A stretch of DNA of 27,789 nucleotides from Oscillospiraceae bacterium (GTDB taxonomy: Bacteria; Bacillota_A; Clostridia; Oscillospirales; Oscillospiraceae). The notes beneath the pieces are model-generated. The model did no database searches, was not told the DNA's origin, and worked only from the letters and a program-made list of their open reading frames with translations. The DNA is taken from contig JAFQUA010000053.1 in assembly GCA_017408725.1 (NCBI GenBank), positions 1-27,789 of the forward strand, in the 5' to 3' direction. The translations under genes and the position numbers were made by a program. Positions 7,495 through 14,142 of the stretch are shown here, piece after piece (the first letter of the stretch is position 1; every line of letters begins with the position of its first letter).

Positions 7495-9753
7495 ATGGCA
7501 AAAAGAAGACACGATTATTCCCCAGCACAAACCAGTTTTATGGCGGAGATCTTCGTGGACGGATTCGCAGGTGGCGGCGGTACAAGTACTGGATACGAGC
7601 TTGCAACCGGTCGTCCGGCAGATATAGCCATCAACCACAATCCGGAAGCAATCCGCTTACATAAGGCAAATCATCCATACACAGAGCATTATCAAACTTC
7701 TATCTGGGAAGTAGATCCCAGAGCTGCTTGCAAAGGACGGCCTGTCGGTTTAGCCTGGTTCTCCCCGGACTGCACCCACTTCTCGAAGGCACGCGGCGGT
7801 AAACCTGTCAAAAAGGAAATCCGCAGCCTGTCTTGGGTCGTCCTAAAATGGGCACTGGATGTCCGTCCCCGCGTTCTGATGATGGAAAACGTGGAAGAAA
7901 TCCAGACTTGGGGTCCGACAATCACTGTGATTATCAATGGTGAGGAAAAAGAAATACCGGATCCCGACAGAGTTGGTGAAACCTTCCAGGCATTTATTGG
8001 AGCCCTGACCACCGGTATTCCGGCTGATCACCCTGCCATTGAGGAAATTTGCGAGTATCTGCATCTAAAGCGAAACAGTCCGGAACTGAAAAGAATAATC
8101 AATGGTCTGGGCTACGATGTAGAGTATCAATCCTTGATTGCTGCTGACTTCGGTGCACCTACTACCCGCAAACGCTTCGCATTAGTGGGCCGGTGTGATG
8201 GTAACCCCATTGTATGGCCAGAGCCTACCCACGCACCCAGAGACAGCGAGGCGGTCAAGTCCGGTAAGTGTAAGCCTTGGCGCTCTGCAGCGGAAATCAT
8301 TGACTGGGCATTACCCAGCTATTCGATTTTTGCATCTAAGCAGGAGATTAAGGAGAAATACGGTGTTGATGCACGCAGACCATTGGCAGATAACACCTTG
8401 CGGCGTGTGATTAGTGGTGTGGATAAATTCACCATAAAAAGCGGAAACCCATTTATCATTCAGCAAAAATTCAATAACACAGCGCAGGACAAAAACAATC
8501 CGCTTAGCACGATTACTTCGGTTGGAGCTCATGAGCTGGTGAACCCGGTTATTACTCCGTTTGGCGTGGAATGCAACCATAGCGGCGGTGGACATCTCCA
8601 GGATCTGAAGAATCCGTTGAACACTGTCACCGGCAACCATACAGGCGGTATGGCTCAGCCGATTATGGCTCCCTTCACCTTCAGCAATACCGGCGGAAGC
8701 GTTGGATCCCCGGCAAATGAGCCGGTACATACGATCCGCACCGCGGGTGGACAGGTCTTTGCTGCTGCAAACCTTATGAGTATCGGTCAGACCGGGGGCG
8801 GAGACCGTATCCGCGATGTGAGAGATCCGGCACCTACCACCGTTACCAAACAGGAGGCCTGCGTGGTGGCAGCAAATCTGATTCAATACCACACAGAGCA
8901 GACGGAGAATGTCCGGGCGTCCGGTCTTAATGCACCAATTCCCACCATCGACACCGCAAATCGCTACGGACTGGTTAGCGCCCAGCTGGTGGAGTATTAC
9001 GGTAACGGCAACCCGCTAGACATCAAGGAGCCTTTGCACACTGTTACTTCTCGTGATCGCGAAGCTGTGGTATCTGCACATCTCAGCGAATTCCGCAGTG
9101 CTTCTATCGGCAGAGATATGCGGGATCCCGCCGGCACGGTTACAAGCCGCGACCATGAGGGCGTTGTTTCTGCGCACATCCAGAAGTTTTATGGCGGTGT
9201 GATCGGTGAAGATGCCAGAGAGCCACTGCCCACAGTGACGGCCATAGACCATAATGCCCTGTGTGCTGCTCATGTGGTCAAATTCAAAGGTCAGGAGCTG
9301 GGGCAACACCCGGCGGATACACTCAATACCATCACGGCGCAGGGGCTGGAATACGCCGAATGCCGGGCAGTATTGGCAAAGATGTCCCCGGGACAGGACT
9401 TGCAGTACTGGCCACAGATCCGCGAGCTGCTAAACAAGTACTGCGGCTATAACCTGGCAGAGGATGAAGTAATCCTTCTGATCATCCGTGGAATGGCCTA
9501 CTATATCGCAGACATTACACTGCGGATGCTGACCCCCAGGGAACTGTACAATGCTATGGGCTTCCCGCCGGATTACATCATCGAGTGGGACTACATGGGC
9601 AGAACCTACACCAAGAAAGAACAGGTTGCCCGTTGCGGAAACGCAGTCAGCCCGCCGATGGCAGAGGCGCTGATCCGGGCAAACTTCCCGGAATGGTGTG
9701 TTGTTGTGATCGACACTATGGCTGCTCTGCATAGCCGGGTCACGGCAATGTAG
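7495..9753 (+). CDS. Orphan DNA cytosine-C5 methyltransferase with repeat-built recognition region
   Basis: This 752-residue enzyme has the C5-methyltransferase motifs. The AdoMet-binding motif I is DGFAGGGGTSTG (22-33). Motif IV is FSPDCTHFSKA with nucleophile Cys93; SPDC replaces the usual PPCQ. Motif VI is ENV at 131-133, motif VIII is TTRKRFALVG (223-232), and motif X is CGNAVSPPM (714-722). Between VIII and X, residues 330-615 are nine divergent repeats of 32-38 residues. No restriction endonuclease gene is adjacent, so this is an orphan enzyme, likely protecting phage DNA from host restriction. At 752 residues it is far longer than typical 320-450-residue C5 enzymes, and the extra length is the repeat block. 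It starts four bases after the preceding gene. Confidence 0.92.
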   Translation: MAKRRHDYSPAQTSFMAEIFVDGFAGGGGTSTGYELATGRPADIAINHNPEAIRLHKANHPYTEHYQTSIWEVDPRAACKGRPVGLAWFSPDCTHFSKARGGKPVKKEIRSLSWVVLKWALDVRPRVLMMENVEEIQTWGPTITVIINGEEKEIPDPDRVGETFQAFIGALTTGIPADHPAIEEICEYLHLKRNSPELKRIINGLGYDVEYQSLIAADFGAPTTRKRFALVGRCDGNPIVWPEPTHAPRDSEAVKSGKCKPWRSAAEIIDWALPSYSIFASKQEIKEKYGVDARRPLADNTLRRVISGVDKFTIKSGNPFIIQQKFNNTAQDKNNPLSTITSVGAHELVNPVITPFGVECNHSGGGHLQDLKNPLNTVTGNHTGGMAQPIMAPFTFSNTGGSVGSPANEPVHTIRTAGGQVFAAANLMSIGQTGGGDRIRDVRDPAPTTVTKQEACVVAANLIQYHTEQTENVRASGLNAPIPTIDTANRYGLVSAQLVEYYGNGNPLDIKEPLHTVTSRDREAVVSAHLSEFRSASIGRDMRDPAGTVTSRDHEGVVSAHIQKFYGGVIGEDAREPLPTVTAIDHNALCAAHVVKFKGQELGQHPADTLNTITAQGLEYAECRAVLAKMSPGQDLQYWPQIRELLNKYCGYNLAEDEVILLIIRGMAYYIADITLRMLTPRELYNAMGFPPDYIIEWDYMGRTYTKKEQVARCGNAVSPPMAEALIRANFPEWCVVVIDTMAALHSRVTAM
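8494..9345 (+). repeat. Nine divergent protein-coding repeats in the methyltransferase
   Basis: The repeated core is acidic residue-x-(Asn/Glu/Asp)-Pro-x-x-Thr-(Val/Ile)-Thr, followed by a valine-rich strand such as HEGVVSAH and an aromatic/glycine turn. The proline anchors fall at residues 336, 374, 410, 445, 481, 513, 545, 577 and about 608. Spacing is therefore 38, 36, 35, 36, 32, 32, 32 and about 31. Later copies (EPLHTVTSRDRE, DPAGTVTSRDHE, EPLPTVTAIDHN) are most alike. The DNA copies are diverged, so this is an old duplication at protein level. Confidence 0.85.
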
Positions 9754-9764
9754 GAGGTTCAGTT

Positions 9765-9929
9765 ATGCGATTTATTAAAAATGGTCAACTTCAAGATGAT
9801 AAAATTTCGACTGCATTACAGCGGGCGTCCAAGGATTACCAAAATGGTGAGATTGCTGAAGTCCGGGATCTGCTCTTGGAGATTGTTGCTGCTATCGATG
9901 AATGGGAGGATTTCAACAATGGCAAATGA
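9765..9929 (+). CDS. Very small hypothetical protein (54 aa)
   Basis: ATG 9765 lies seven bases after GGAGG (9753-9757), the position expected for a true start, and the frame runs 54 codons to TGA 9927-9929. The product (MRFIKNGQLQDDKISTALQR...) is acidic and helical, with a C-terminal amphipathic stretch (VRDLLLEIVAAIDEWEDF). The stop overlaps the next gene, whose own ribosome binding site lies inside this one. It shows no known motif. Its small size makes it easy to miss. Confidence 0.55.
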   Translation: MRFIKNGQLQDDKISTALQRASKDYQNGEIAEVRDLLLEIVAAIDEWEDFNNGK

Positions 9930-10245
9930 TAATCCGTTCTGTATGAATGCACAAGAGGCTATAGCCAAGGCTGAGCAGGAACTCAGCACAAGTTTTTACA
10001 TTGCAGATATCTCCAGAAGTCCAGGTATGAAAGCGATCCATAGCAATCGGTGTAGATGGCTGTCCGTAATTGTCGGTCTGGCAAAGAAGATTGCCAACGG
10101 GAAGGCAGTGGAAGTGGTGCGGTGTAAGGATTGCAAGCACTATGTCGCACCGCAAGGCACTTATGTATGCGATTGCTTTGAAGGGTTGAATTTTGCAACC
10201 GATAACGATTTCTGTTCCTACGGAGAAAGGAGAAAGGGAAAATGA
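9919..10245 (+). CDS. Small zinc-ribbon-like protein (CxxC and DFCSYGER)
   Basis: ATG 9919 follows GGGAGGA (9904-9910) and gives 108 residues. The frame opens further upstream, but those codons belong to the preceding small gene. The C-terminal third carries RCKDCKHY, a CxC pair and DFCSYGER, a widely distributed zinc-ribbon signature in small Clostridia phage and prophage proteins. The N-terminal part is helical. The likely role is a zinc-stabilised DNA- or protein-binding factor, but no specific function is known to me. It overlaps the next gene by ATGA. Confidence 0.65.
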   Translation: MANDNPFCMNAQEAIAKAEQELSTSFYIADISRSPGMKAIHSNRCRWLSVIVGLAKKIANGKAVEVVRCKDCKHYVAPQGTYVCDCFEGLNFATDNDFCSYGERRKGK

Positions 10246-10433
10246 AATTCCGTGTTGAGTGTGGCTCATTGGTAACAGTCTTGCGAAAGCGAACATACAT
10301 CATCCACGCAAGTTCGGAAGAAAAAGCAGCGCAGAAAGCTGATGATAAGTTTAGACGGGAATGCCACAATGCCAAAAGATACATTGATTGCGGTGGTACA
10401 GTTGAAATCGACAGCATAGTAAGGGAGGCATAA
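10242..10433 (+). CDS. Small hypothetical protein (DpnD/PcfM-like pattern)
   Basis: This 63-residue protein starts in an ATGA overlap with the previous stop. The pattern is a strand-helix-strand fold: a short strand (TYIIHASSEEKAAQKADDKF), a helix of EEKAAQKADDKFRREC, then a strand VEIDSIVREA. This resembles the short DpnD/PcfM-like proteins seen on phages and conjugative elements, although the resemblance is only in overall shape and I would not rely on it. No catalytic residues are visible. Confidence 0.45.
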   Translation: MKFRVECGSLVTVLRKRTYIIHASSEEKAAQKADDKFRRECHNAKRYIDCGGTVEIDSIVREA

Positions 10434-10435
10434 CA

Positions 10436-10726
10436 ATGGCTAAGGTATATGGCTACAGCGACGATGTCGTTGAGATTGAACATCTTGAAGGTGGCAGCAC
10501 AGAAATTGACTGCTATAACAAAAACGTGTCCATCACCTTTGACGATGGCACTGTGATCACCATCGGTTATGGAAAGGAAAACCTTGCTGTTTGGTGGATC
10601 AGGATTGACCAAGCCGGCACAACGGATCCGGATCTGATCATCTGTGACGATGATGCCGCCGCCATCTACAGTGACATCTTGGAGATTGAAGCAGAGGTCG
10701 TTGCATGGGAACTGGTGGATAAATAA
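10436..10726 (+). CDS. Small acidic hypothetical protein
   Basis: This 96-residue acidic protein starts at ATG 10436, two bases after the previous stop (AGGGAGG upstream). It is rich in beta-strand-like alternation (VSITFDDGTVITIGYGKENL) and has an acidic centre (DLIICDDDAAAIYSDILEIE). It contains no metal-binding or enzymatic motif. Acidic, small, beta-rich early phage proteins sometimes mimic DNA or bind host enzymes, but nothing here demonstrates that. Confidence 0.55.
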   Translation: MAKVYGYSDDVVEIEHLEGGSTEIDCYNKNVSITFDDGTVITIGYGKENLAVWWIRIDQAGTTDPDLIICDDDAAAIYSDILEIEAEVVAWELVDK

Positions 10727-10766
10727 CTGGTACTTTTTGAGGGCAGGAAGATGAAAGGAGTAACAA

Positions 10767-11268
10767 ATGGGTTGTTCACTTGCATTCAAAGTTAAAACAG
10801 ATTCCGATTTCTACAACCAGTACTTTGCAGCCAAGGACGAAAAGGATAAGTTTAGGCAGCTTGCTATTACCTTCACTAAAAAAACACGGAATCGACGGTG
10901 ATATCTATGTGTCCAAGATATTGGCAGTAAAGCCGCCTAAGGGTAAGCACCGTTCTTTTGCCGATCAAACCAAGGTTAAACCAGATCGGAACGGATTTTA
11001 CTGGTTTAAGAAAAACTCTACCATCCGTAAGCTGTGGGACACTGAAGTAGTTCCCTTTGTAAATTGGGAATATGTTGACAAACTGGACTTTTGGTGGTTG
11101 GGCCATATCCAGAGTGGATCCTATAGCCTTTGGGATTGGGATGGTGAGATCTATGGTCTTCTGAAGGAGAGATGCCAGACCGGGATCCAGGCAGCGGATT
11201 GGATGATGCCTCTCAAAATGAGCGAGTATTATGCAGCAATAGAGAATCGGGAGGATAACAATGGCTAG
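10767..11268 (+). pseudogene. Hypothetical protein gene disrupted by a frameshift at an A7 run
   Basis: ATG 10767 has a perfect ribosome binding site (AAGGAG at 10755-10760). It encodes a coherent start (MGCSLAFKVKTDSDFYNQYF... QLAITFTKK) but stops after 44 codons at TGA. The protein continues sensibly only in the +1 frame from about 10879 (KKHGIDGDIYVSKI... to 11268). The frames change at seven consecutive A residues (10878-10884). Read in one frame from 10780, the N terminus would be a low-complexity Ser/Thr/Leu string, which is a shadow. The joined product would be about 166 residues with many aromatic residues (FWWLGHIQSGSYSLWDWDGE). Possible causes are a one-base insertion, a sequencing error in the homopolymer, or programmed +1 frameshifting. 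Function unknown. Confidence 0.65.
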
Positions 11269-11548
11269 AAAGAAGAAAGAGCCGGACAAGCTGGCGCAGG
11301 AAGTTGCTCAGGCTTTGGCTTGCGGTATGTCCTATGGCAAGTGGAAAGCGATGCAAGATCCGGTGAAGATCGAGAAGAAGCTTCCGGAAGGGTGGAAAGC
11401 TTGCGAATGGTGCGGCAAGCATTTCAAACCTAAGACAGCAAGACCGCAGAAATACTGTGAAGTAAACTGTCAGAGAGCCGCAAGCAAGCTGCGGCACAAT
11501 GAGTACATGAGCGTGCGGAGAGAAAAAATGAAGGAAGGAGTTTGTTAA
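11261..11548 (+). CDS. Small basic zinc-ribbon protein
   Basis: This 95-residue basic protein overlaps the preceding frame by 8 bp and follows GGGAGGA. The central region carries CEWCGKHF, a basic linker (KPKTARPQ) and KYCEVNCQRAA, a four-cysteine C-x2-C...C-x3-C arrangement typical of a small treble-clef or FCS-like zinc finger. The N terminus is lysine-rich (MARKKKEPDK). These features suggest nucleic-acid binding. Its position among the last early genes, just before the ArpU-like regulator, is common in Clostridia phages. Confidence 0.65.
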   Translation: MARKKKEPDKLAQEVAQALACGMSYGKWKAMQDPVKIEKKLPEGWKACEWCGKHFKPKTARPQKYCEVNCQRAASKLRHNEYMSVRREKMKEGVC

Positions 11549-11549
11549 A

Positions 11550-11687
11550 ATGGCATTGGGGATGTTTCTGCTCGGTATGATGGCCGGAGCTTTGGGCGTT
11601 ACCGTATGGGCGGTGCTTACAGCTTCCGGAAAAGAAAGTCGAAGGGAAGAAATGCGGAAAAAGAATGAATTTGACGTGGAGCTATGA
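11550..11687 (+). CDS. Very small single-pass membrane protein, DUF3789-like
   Basis: ATG 11550 follows AAGGAG (11535-11540) and encodes 45 residues. One hydrophobic glycine-containing helix comes first (MALGMFLLGMMAGALGVTVW), then a short charged tail (GKESRREEMRKKNEFDVEL). This is the pattern of DUF3789, a small membrane-protein family common in phages of Firmicutes. The likely orientation is N-out with the charged tail in the cytoplasm. The gene is one base from the previous stop. Function is unknown; small phage membrane proteins can affect host membrane or superinfection. Confidence 0.65.
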   Translation: MALGMFLLGMMAGALGVTVWAVLTASGKESRREEMRKKNEFDVEL

Positions 11688-11709
11688 TTTTAAGAAAGAC
11701 GGTGATTAA

Positions 11710-12144
11710 ATGAATTGGAAGCAGGAATCGAAGGAAGAGCTCCGGGAGTATGAAGCCAAGAAAATGGCACTGGAAAGTATACCTGCCGACATTGCACAGC
11801 TTAGATCTGAGATGTCCCGCCTTGGAGGATCAAATAGCAGTGCTCCGGTAAAAGGAGGTGGATCCAGGTGGGAAGACCGGCAGATCAATCTCATTGTTAA
11901 GTGCGATAAACTGGAGACATCTCTGACCTATGCCCGTAACTGGGTTGAAAAAGTGGAGCGGGGCTTATCTGTGCTATCACCGGAGGAGGTGATAATCCTG
12001 GACCGCTTCTACATACACCCGGCGAAGGGGAATGTGGATAGGCTGTGCGGTGATTTGCACCTTGAAAAATCAGCGGTGTACGATCGGAAGGACGCAGCTC
12101 TTCGCAGGTATACACTGGCTCGTTACGGATGTGCAGAGATATAA
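11710..12144 (+). CDS. ArpU/RinA-like late transcription regulator
   Basis: This 144-residue protein has an N-terminal coiled-coil (WKQESKEELREYEAKKMALE), a glycine/serine linker around residues 39-52, and a C-terminal helix-turn-helix resembling sigma-70 region 4: LSPEEVIILDRFYI, a short linker, then LCGDLHLEKSAVYDRKDAAL. This layout matches the ArpU/RinA (DUF1492-like) family of phage late-gene activators. Such genes almost always lie directly upstream of terS, as here. It probably activates the late promoter, possibly within the 166-bp gap that follows. The ribosome binding site (GGTGA) is weak, which may limit its level. Confidence 0.75.
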   Translation: MNWKQESKEELREYEAKKMALESIPADIAQLRSEMSRLGGSNSSAPVKGGGSRWEDRQINLIVKCDKLETSLTYARNWVEKVERGLSVLSPEEVIILDRFYIHPAKGNVDRLCGDLHLEKSAVYDRKDAALRRYTLARYGCAEI

Positions 12145-12147
12145 AAG

Positions 12148-12164
12148 TCCGGAAAAAAACCGGA
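12148..12164. repeat. Short hairpin TCCGG-A7-CCGGA after the late regulator
   Basis: TCCGG (12148-12152), seven A residues and CCGGA (12160-12164) form a perfect five-bp stem just after the stop of the ArpU-like gene. Only AGATTTT follows, so it is at best a weak terminator. It could instead be a binding site for the regulator upstream of the promoter candidate at 12192. Confidence 0.45.
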
Positions 12165-12191
12165 AGATTTTCTGCGGTCAGCGTGTTATAG

Positions 12192-12200
12192 TGATATAAA
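12192..12200 (+). promoter_or_regulatory. Candidate late promoter (extended -10)
   Basis: TGATATAAA at 12192-12200 matches an extended -10 element (TGnTATAAT-like). The sequence 17 bp upstream (CTGCGG, 12172-12177) is far from a TTGACA -35 box. A good -10 with no -35 box is what an activator-dependent late promoter would look like, and the ArpU-like regulator is encoded immediately upstream. This is inference from position and consensus only. Confidence 0.4.
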
Positions 12201-12214
12201 TAGGATTTGTGCAT

Positions 12215-12245
12215 GAGGCTTGGGAGAGATCCTGGGCCTCTTTTT
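12215..12245 (+). terminator. Rho-independent terminator-like hairpin upstream of terS
   Basis: Arms GAGGCTTGGG (12215-12224) and CCTGGGCCTC (12231-12240) pair over ten positions, seven Watson-Crick plus three G-U, around a six-base loop. Five T residues follow (12241-12245). It would end early transcription before the packaging operon. If the promoter candidate at 12192 is real, its transcript would enter this hairpin almost at once, implying attenuation or antitermination. Confidence 0.7.
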
Positions 12246-12310
12246 GTATGGTCTCCGGTATAGGATAAGCTGGAGGGTGGGAGCGGGGAAATGAAAAGAG
12301 AGGTGGTGTA

Positions 12311-12718
12311 ATGGCTACAAAATCGAACAAATACAAGCCTAGCGGAAAGAAACTGTTGATGGCAAAATACCTTGCAGACCCTGATTTTCAGGGCACAATA
12401 ACAGAACTTTGTACTAAGGTCGGTGTAGCCAGGTCTACCTTCTATGACTGGATCGGGGATGATGATTTTCGATCCTATGTCGATGAGTTAATTGACAAAT
12501 ATACGGACAGTGAGCTTTCAAGAGTGTGGAAAGCACTAATGCGATTGATCGACAAGGGCGATTTTCAGGCAATAAAACTTTACTTCGAACTGAAAGGAAA
12601 GTATAAAGACACGCTCGGCAGAAACAATGCGAAAACAGAACAGCAGAGCAACTTGCTTCAGTTGCTTTCTGGTACTGGTGAGGATATGAATACGGATGAT
12701 TTACCAGAAGTTGAGTGA
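12311..12718 (+). CDS. terS: Terminase small subunit
   Basis: This 135-residue protein has an N-terminal helix-turn-helix (TITELCTKVGVARSTFYDWI, residues 30-50) of the phBC6A51/PBSX-type small-terminase class. A helical oligomerisation region follows (DSELSRVWKALMRLIDKGD) with the conserved FQAIKLYFELKGKYKD segment, and the tail is acidic. The small subunit recognises the packaging site and loads the large subunit. The packaging site is often in or next to this gene, so the gap at 12145-12310 and the gene itself are candidates. The gene starts at ATG 12311 with GAGGTGGT upstream and overlaps terL by 23 bp. Confidence 0.85.
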   Translation: MATKSNKYKPSGKKLLMAKYLADPDFQGTITELCTKVGVARSTFYDWIGDDDFRSYVDELIDKYTDSELSRVWKALMRLIDKGDFQAIKLYFELKGKYKDTLGRNNAKTEQQSNLLQLLSGTGEDMNTDDLPEVE

Positions 12719-13949
12719 CCGGCAGCTATTGGCGGCAACTTGGTGGAACCGCCCCCGGTTCCGTGATCGTGAGGCTATTATCTGTGATGGTGCAGTCAGA
12801 TCCGGCAAGACGGTTTGTATGGCAGACGGTTTCTTGCTCTGGAGTATGTCCCAGTTTAACAGACAAACTTTTGCTATTTGCGGCAAGACCATAGCTTCCT
12901 TACGGCGCAATATTGTGATGCTTCTACCGGACTGGCTCAGTGGTACTGGGTTACAGATTGAAGAAAAACGCAGTGACAATAAACTGATTGTAACCTACGG
13001 AGATCGTAGGAACACATATTACCTCTTTGGCGGTCAGGACGAAAGTTCCTATATGCTTATACAGGGTATTACCCTTGCCGGCGTTCTACTGGATGAGGTG
13101 GCGCTGATGCCTCGGTCTTTTGTGGAACAGGCTTGCGCCCGATGCTCTGTGCCCGGTTCAAAGATGTGGTTTAACTGCAATCCAGCTGGACCGGAGCATT
13201 GGTTCTATAAGGAATGGGTGCTAAAATGCAAGGAGAAGAACGCGCTGCACCTGCATTTCACGATGGACGATAACCTTGCGCTGGATCCAGCAATCAAGCG
13301 GCGTTATGAGATGCTGTATACCGGCGTATTCTATCGCCGGTATGTCCTGGGCGAATGGTGCATGGCTGAAGGTCTTATTTATCAGTTTGATAAAGACACC
13401 CACTGCGTCACTGAATTGCCGGAGGAACTGAGCAAAGGCTATGGATGGTGGTATATCTCCTGCGACTACGGTACTCTTAACCCGTTCTCTGCGGGACTGT
13501 GGTGGGTCTTTGGAAGTAAGGCTATTCGTGTGGCTGAATATTACTACTCCGGACGCAGTAACTCTGTGATGAAGACGGACGAAGAATATTATGCAGAAAT
13601 CGAGAAGCTGGCAGGTGATAGGGATATCCAATCTGTTATCGTAGACCCTTCGGCAGCTTCTTTTATTGCTACTATTCGCAGGCACGGAAGGTTTGCTGTG
13701 CGAAAGGCACGCAATGATGTGCTGCCGGGTATTCGGATGGTTGCAACCATGTTGAAAGCCGGCGTAATCAAAATTGGCGATACATGTGAAGATGCCATTC
13801 GCGAGTTTGGCTTATACCGGTGGGATGAAAAGATCGAGGTTGACAAGCCTATCAAGGAAAACGACCACGCTATGGACGATATTCGATATTTCTGTGCAAC
13901 GGTTATGCGCAGGATTTGGAGAGGGGTAGATGATGATAAGGAAGATTAA
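12696..13949 (+). CDS. terL: Terminase large subunit
   Basis: This 417-residue packaging motor is of the PBSX/SPP1-like type. The ATPase domain has Walker A GAVRSGKT (32-39) and Walker B GVLLDE (129-134). A coupling-motif region (FNCNPAGPEHWF) follows. The RNase H-like nuclease domain has three acidic sites: CDYGT with Asp257, VIVDPS with Asp317, and DHAMDD with Asp390/394/395. Length and motif order are complete, so the protein should be functional. It translocates DNA into proheads and cuts concatemers with TerS. ATG 12696 lies in the end of terS. Similarity of the PBSX/SPP1 type often goes with headful packaging, but that is not decidable from this gene alone. Confidence 0.95.
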   Translation: MIYQKLSDRQLLAATWWNRPRFRDREAIICDGAVRSGKTVCMADGFLLWSMSQFNRQTFAICGKTIASLRRNIVMLLPDWLSGTGLQIEEKRSDNKLIVTYGDRRNTYYLFGGQDESSYMLIQGITLAGVLLDEVALMPRSFVEQACARCSVPGSKMWFNCNPAGPEHWFYKEWVLKCKEKNALHLHFTMDDNLALDPAIKRRYEMLYTGVFYRRYVLGEWCMAEGLIYQFDKDTHCVTELPEELSKGYGWWYISCDYGTLNPFSAGLWWVFGSKAIRVAEYYYSGRSNSVMKTDEEYYAEIEKLAGDRDIQSVIVDPSAASFIATIRRHGRFAVRKARNDVLPGIRMVATMLKAGVIKIGDTCEDAIREFGLYRWDEKIEVDKPIKENDHAMDDIRYFCATVMRRIWRGVDDDKED

Positions 13950-14142
13950 GAGTTGGTTTTATGACCGGTTTTTGCCTATGTGGGCGAAGGAGACTGTGCT
14001 TGCTGACAACCGGCGATTGCTGGAGGAAGTAAAGGATCTCAGACAGCAGCTGGAGTGCAAGGATGCGTATATCGCAGGCCTTGAGGTTGGGATCCGGGCA
14101 CAGAGGCGCATTATAATCAACACCGGGGAGGGTAAGAAGTGA
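13930..14142 (+). CDS. Small coiled-coil protein between terL and portal
   Basis: This 70-residue basic protein overlaps the end of terL. Two adjacent ATGs (13930 and 13933) are possible, with GGAGAGG at 13918-13924; spacing favours 13933 slightly. An amphipathic start (IKSWFYDRFLPMWAKE) precedes a coiled coil (LADNRRLLEEVKDLRQQLE). The stop overlaps the GTG start of the portal gene. Similar small coiled-coil genes often sit at this position in Firmicute phages. No function is established. Confidence 0.6.
   Translation: MMIRKIKSWFYDRFLPMWAKETVLADNRRLLEEVKDLRQQLECKDAYIAGLEVGIRAQRRIIINTGEGKK

Noticed and set aside
10780..10875. Start of the 10780 frame as a true N terminus
   Set aside because: The 10767 start has a perfect ribosome binding site and gives coherent protein up to the A7 run, while this frame is Ser/Thr/Leu-rich there.
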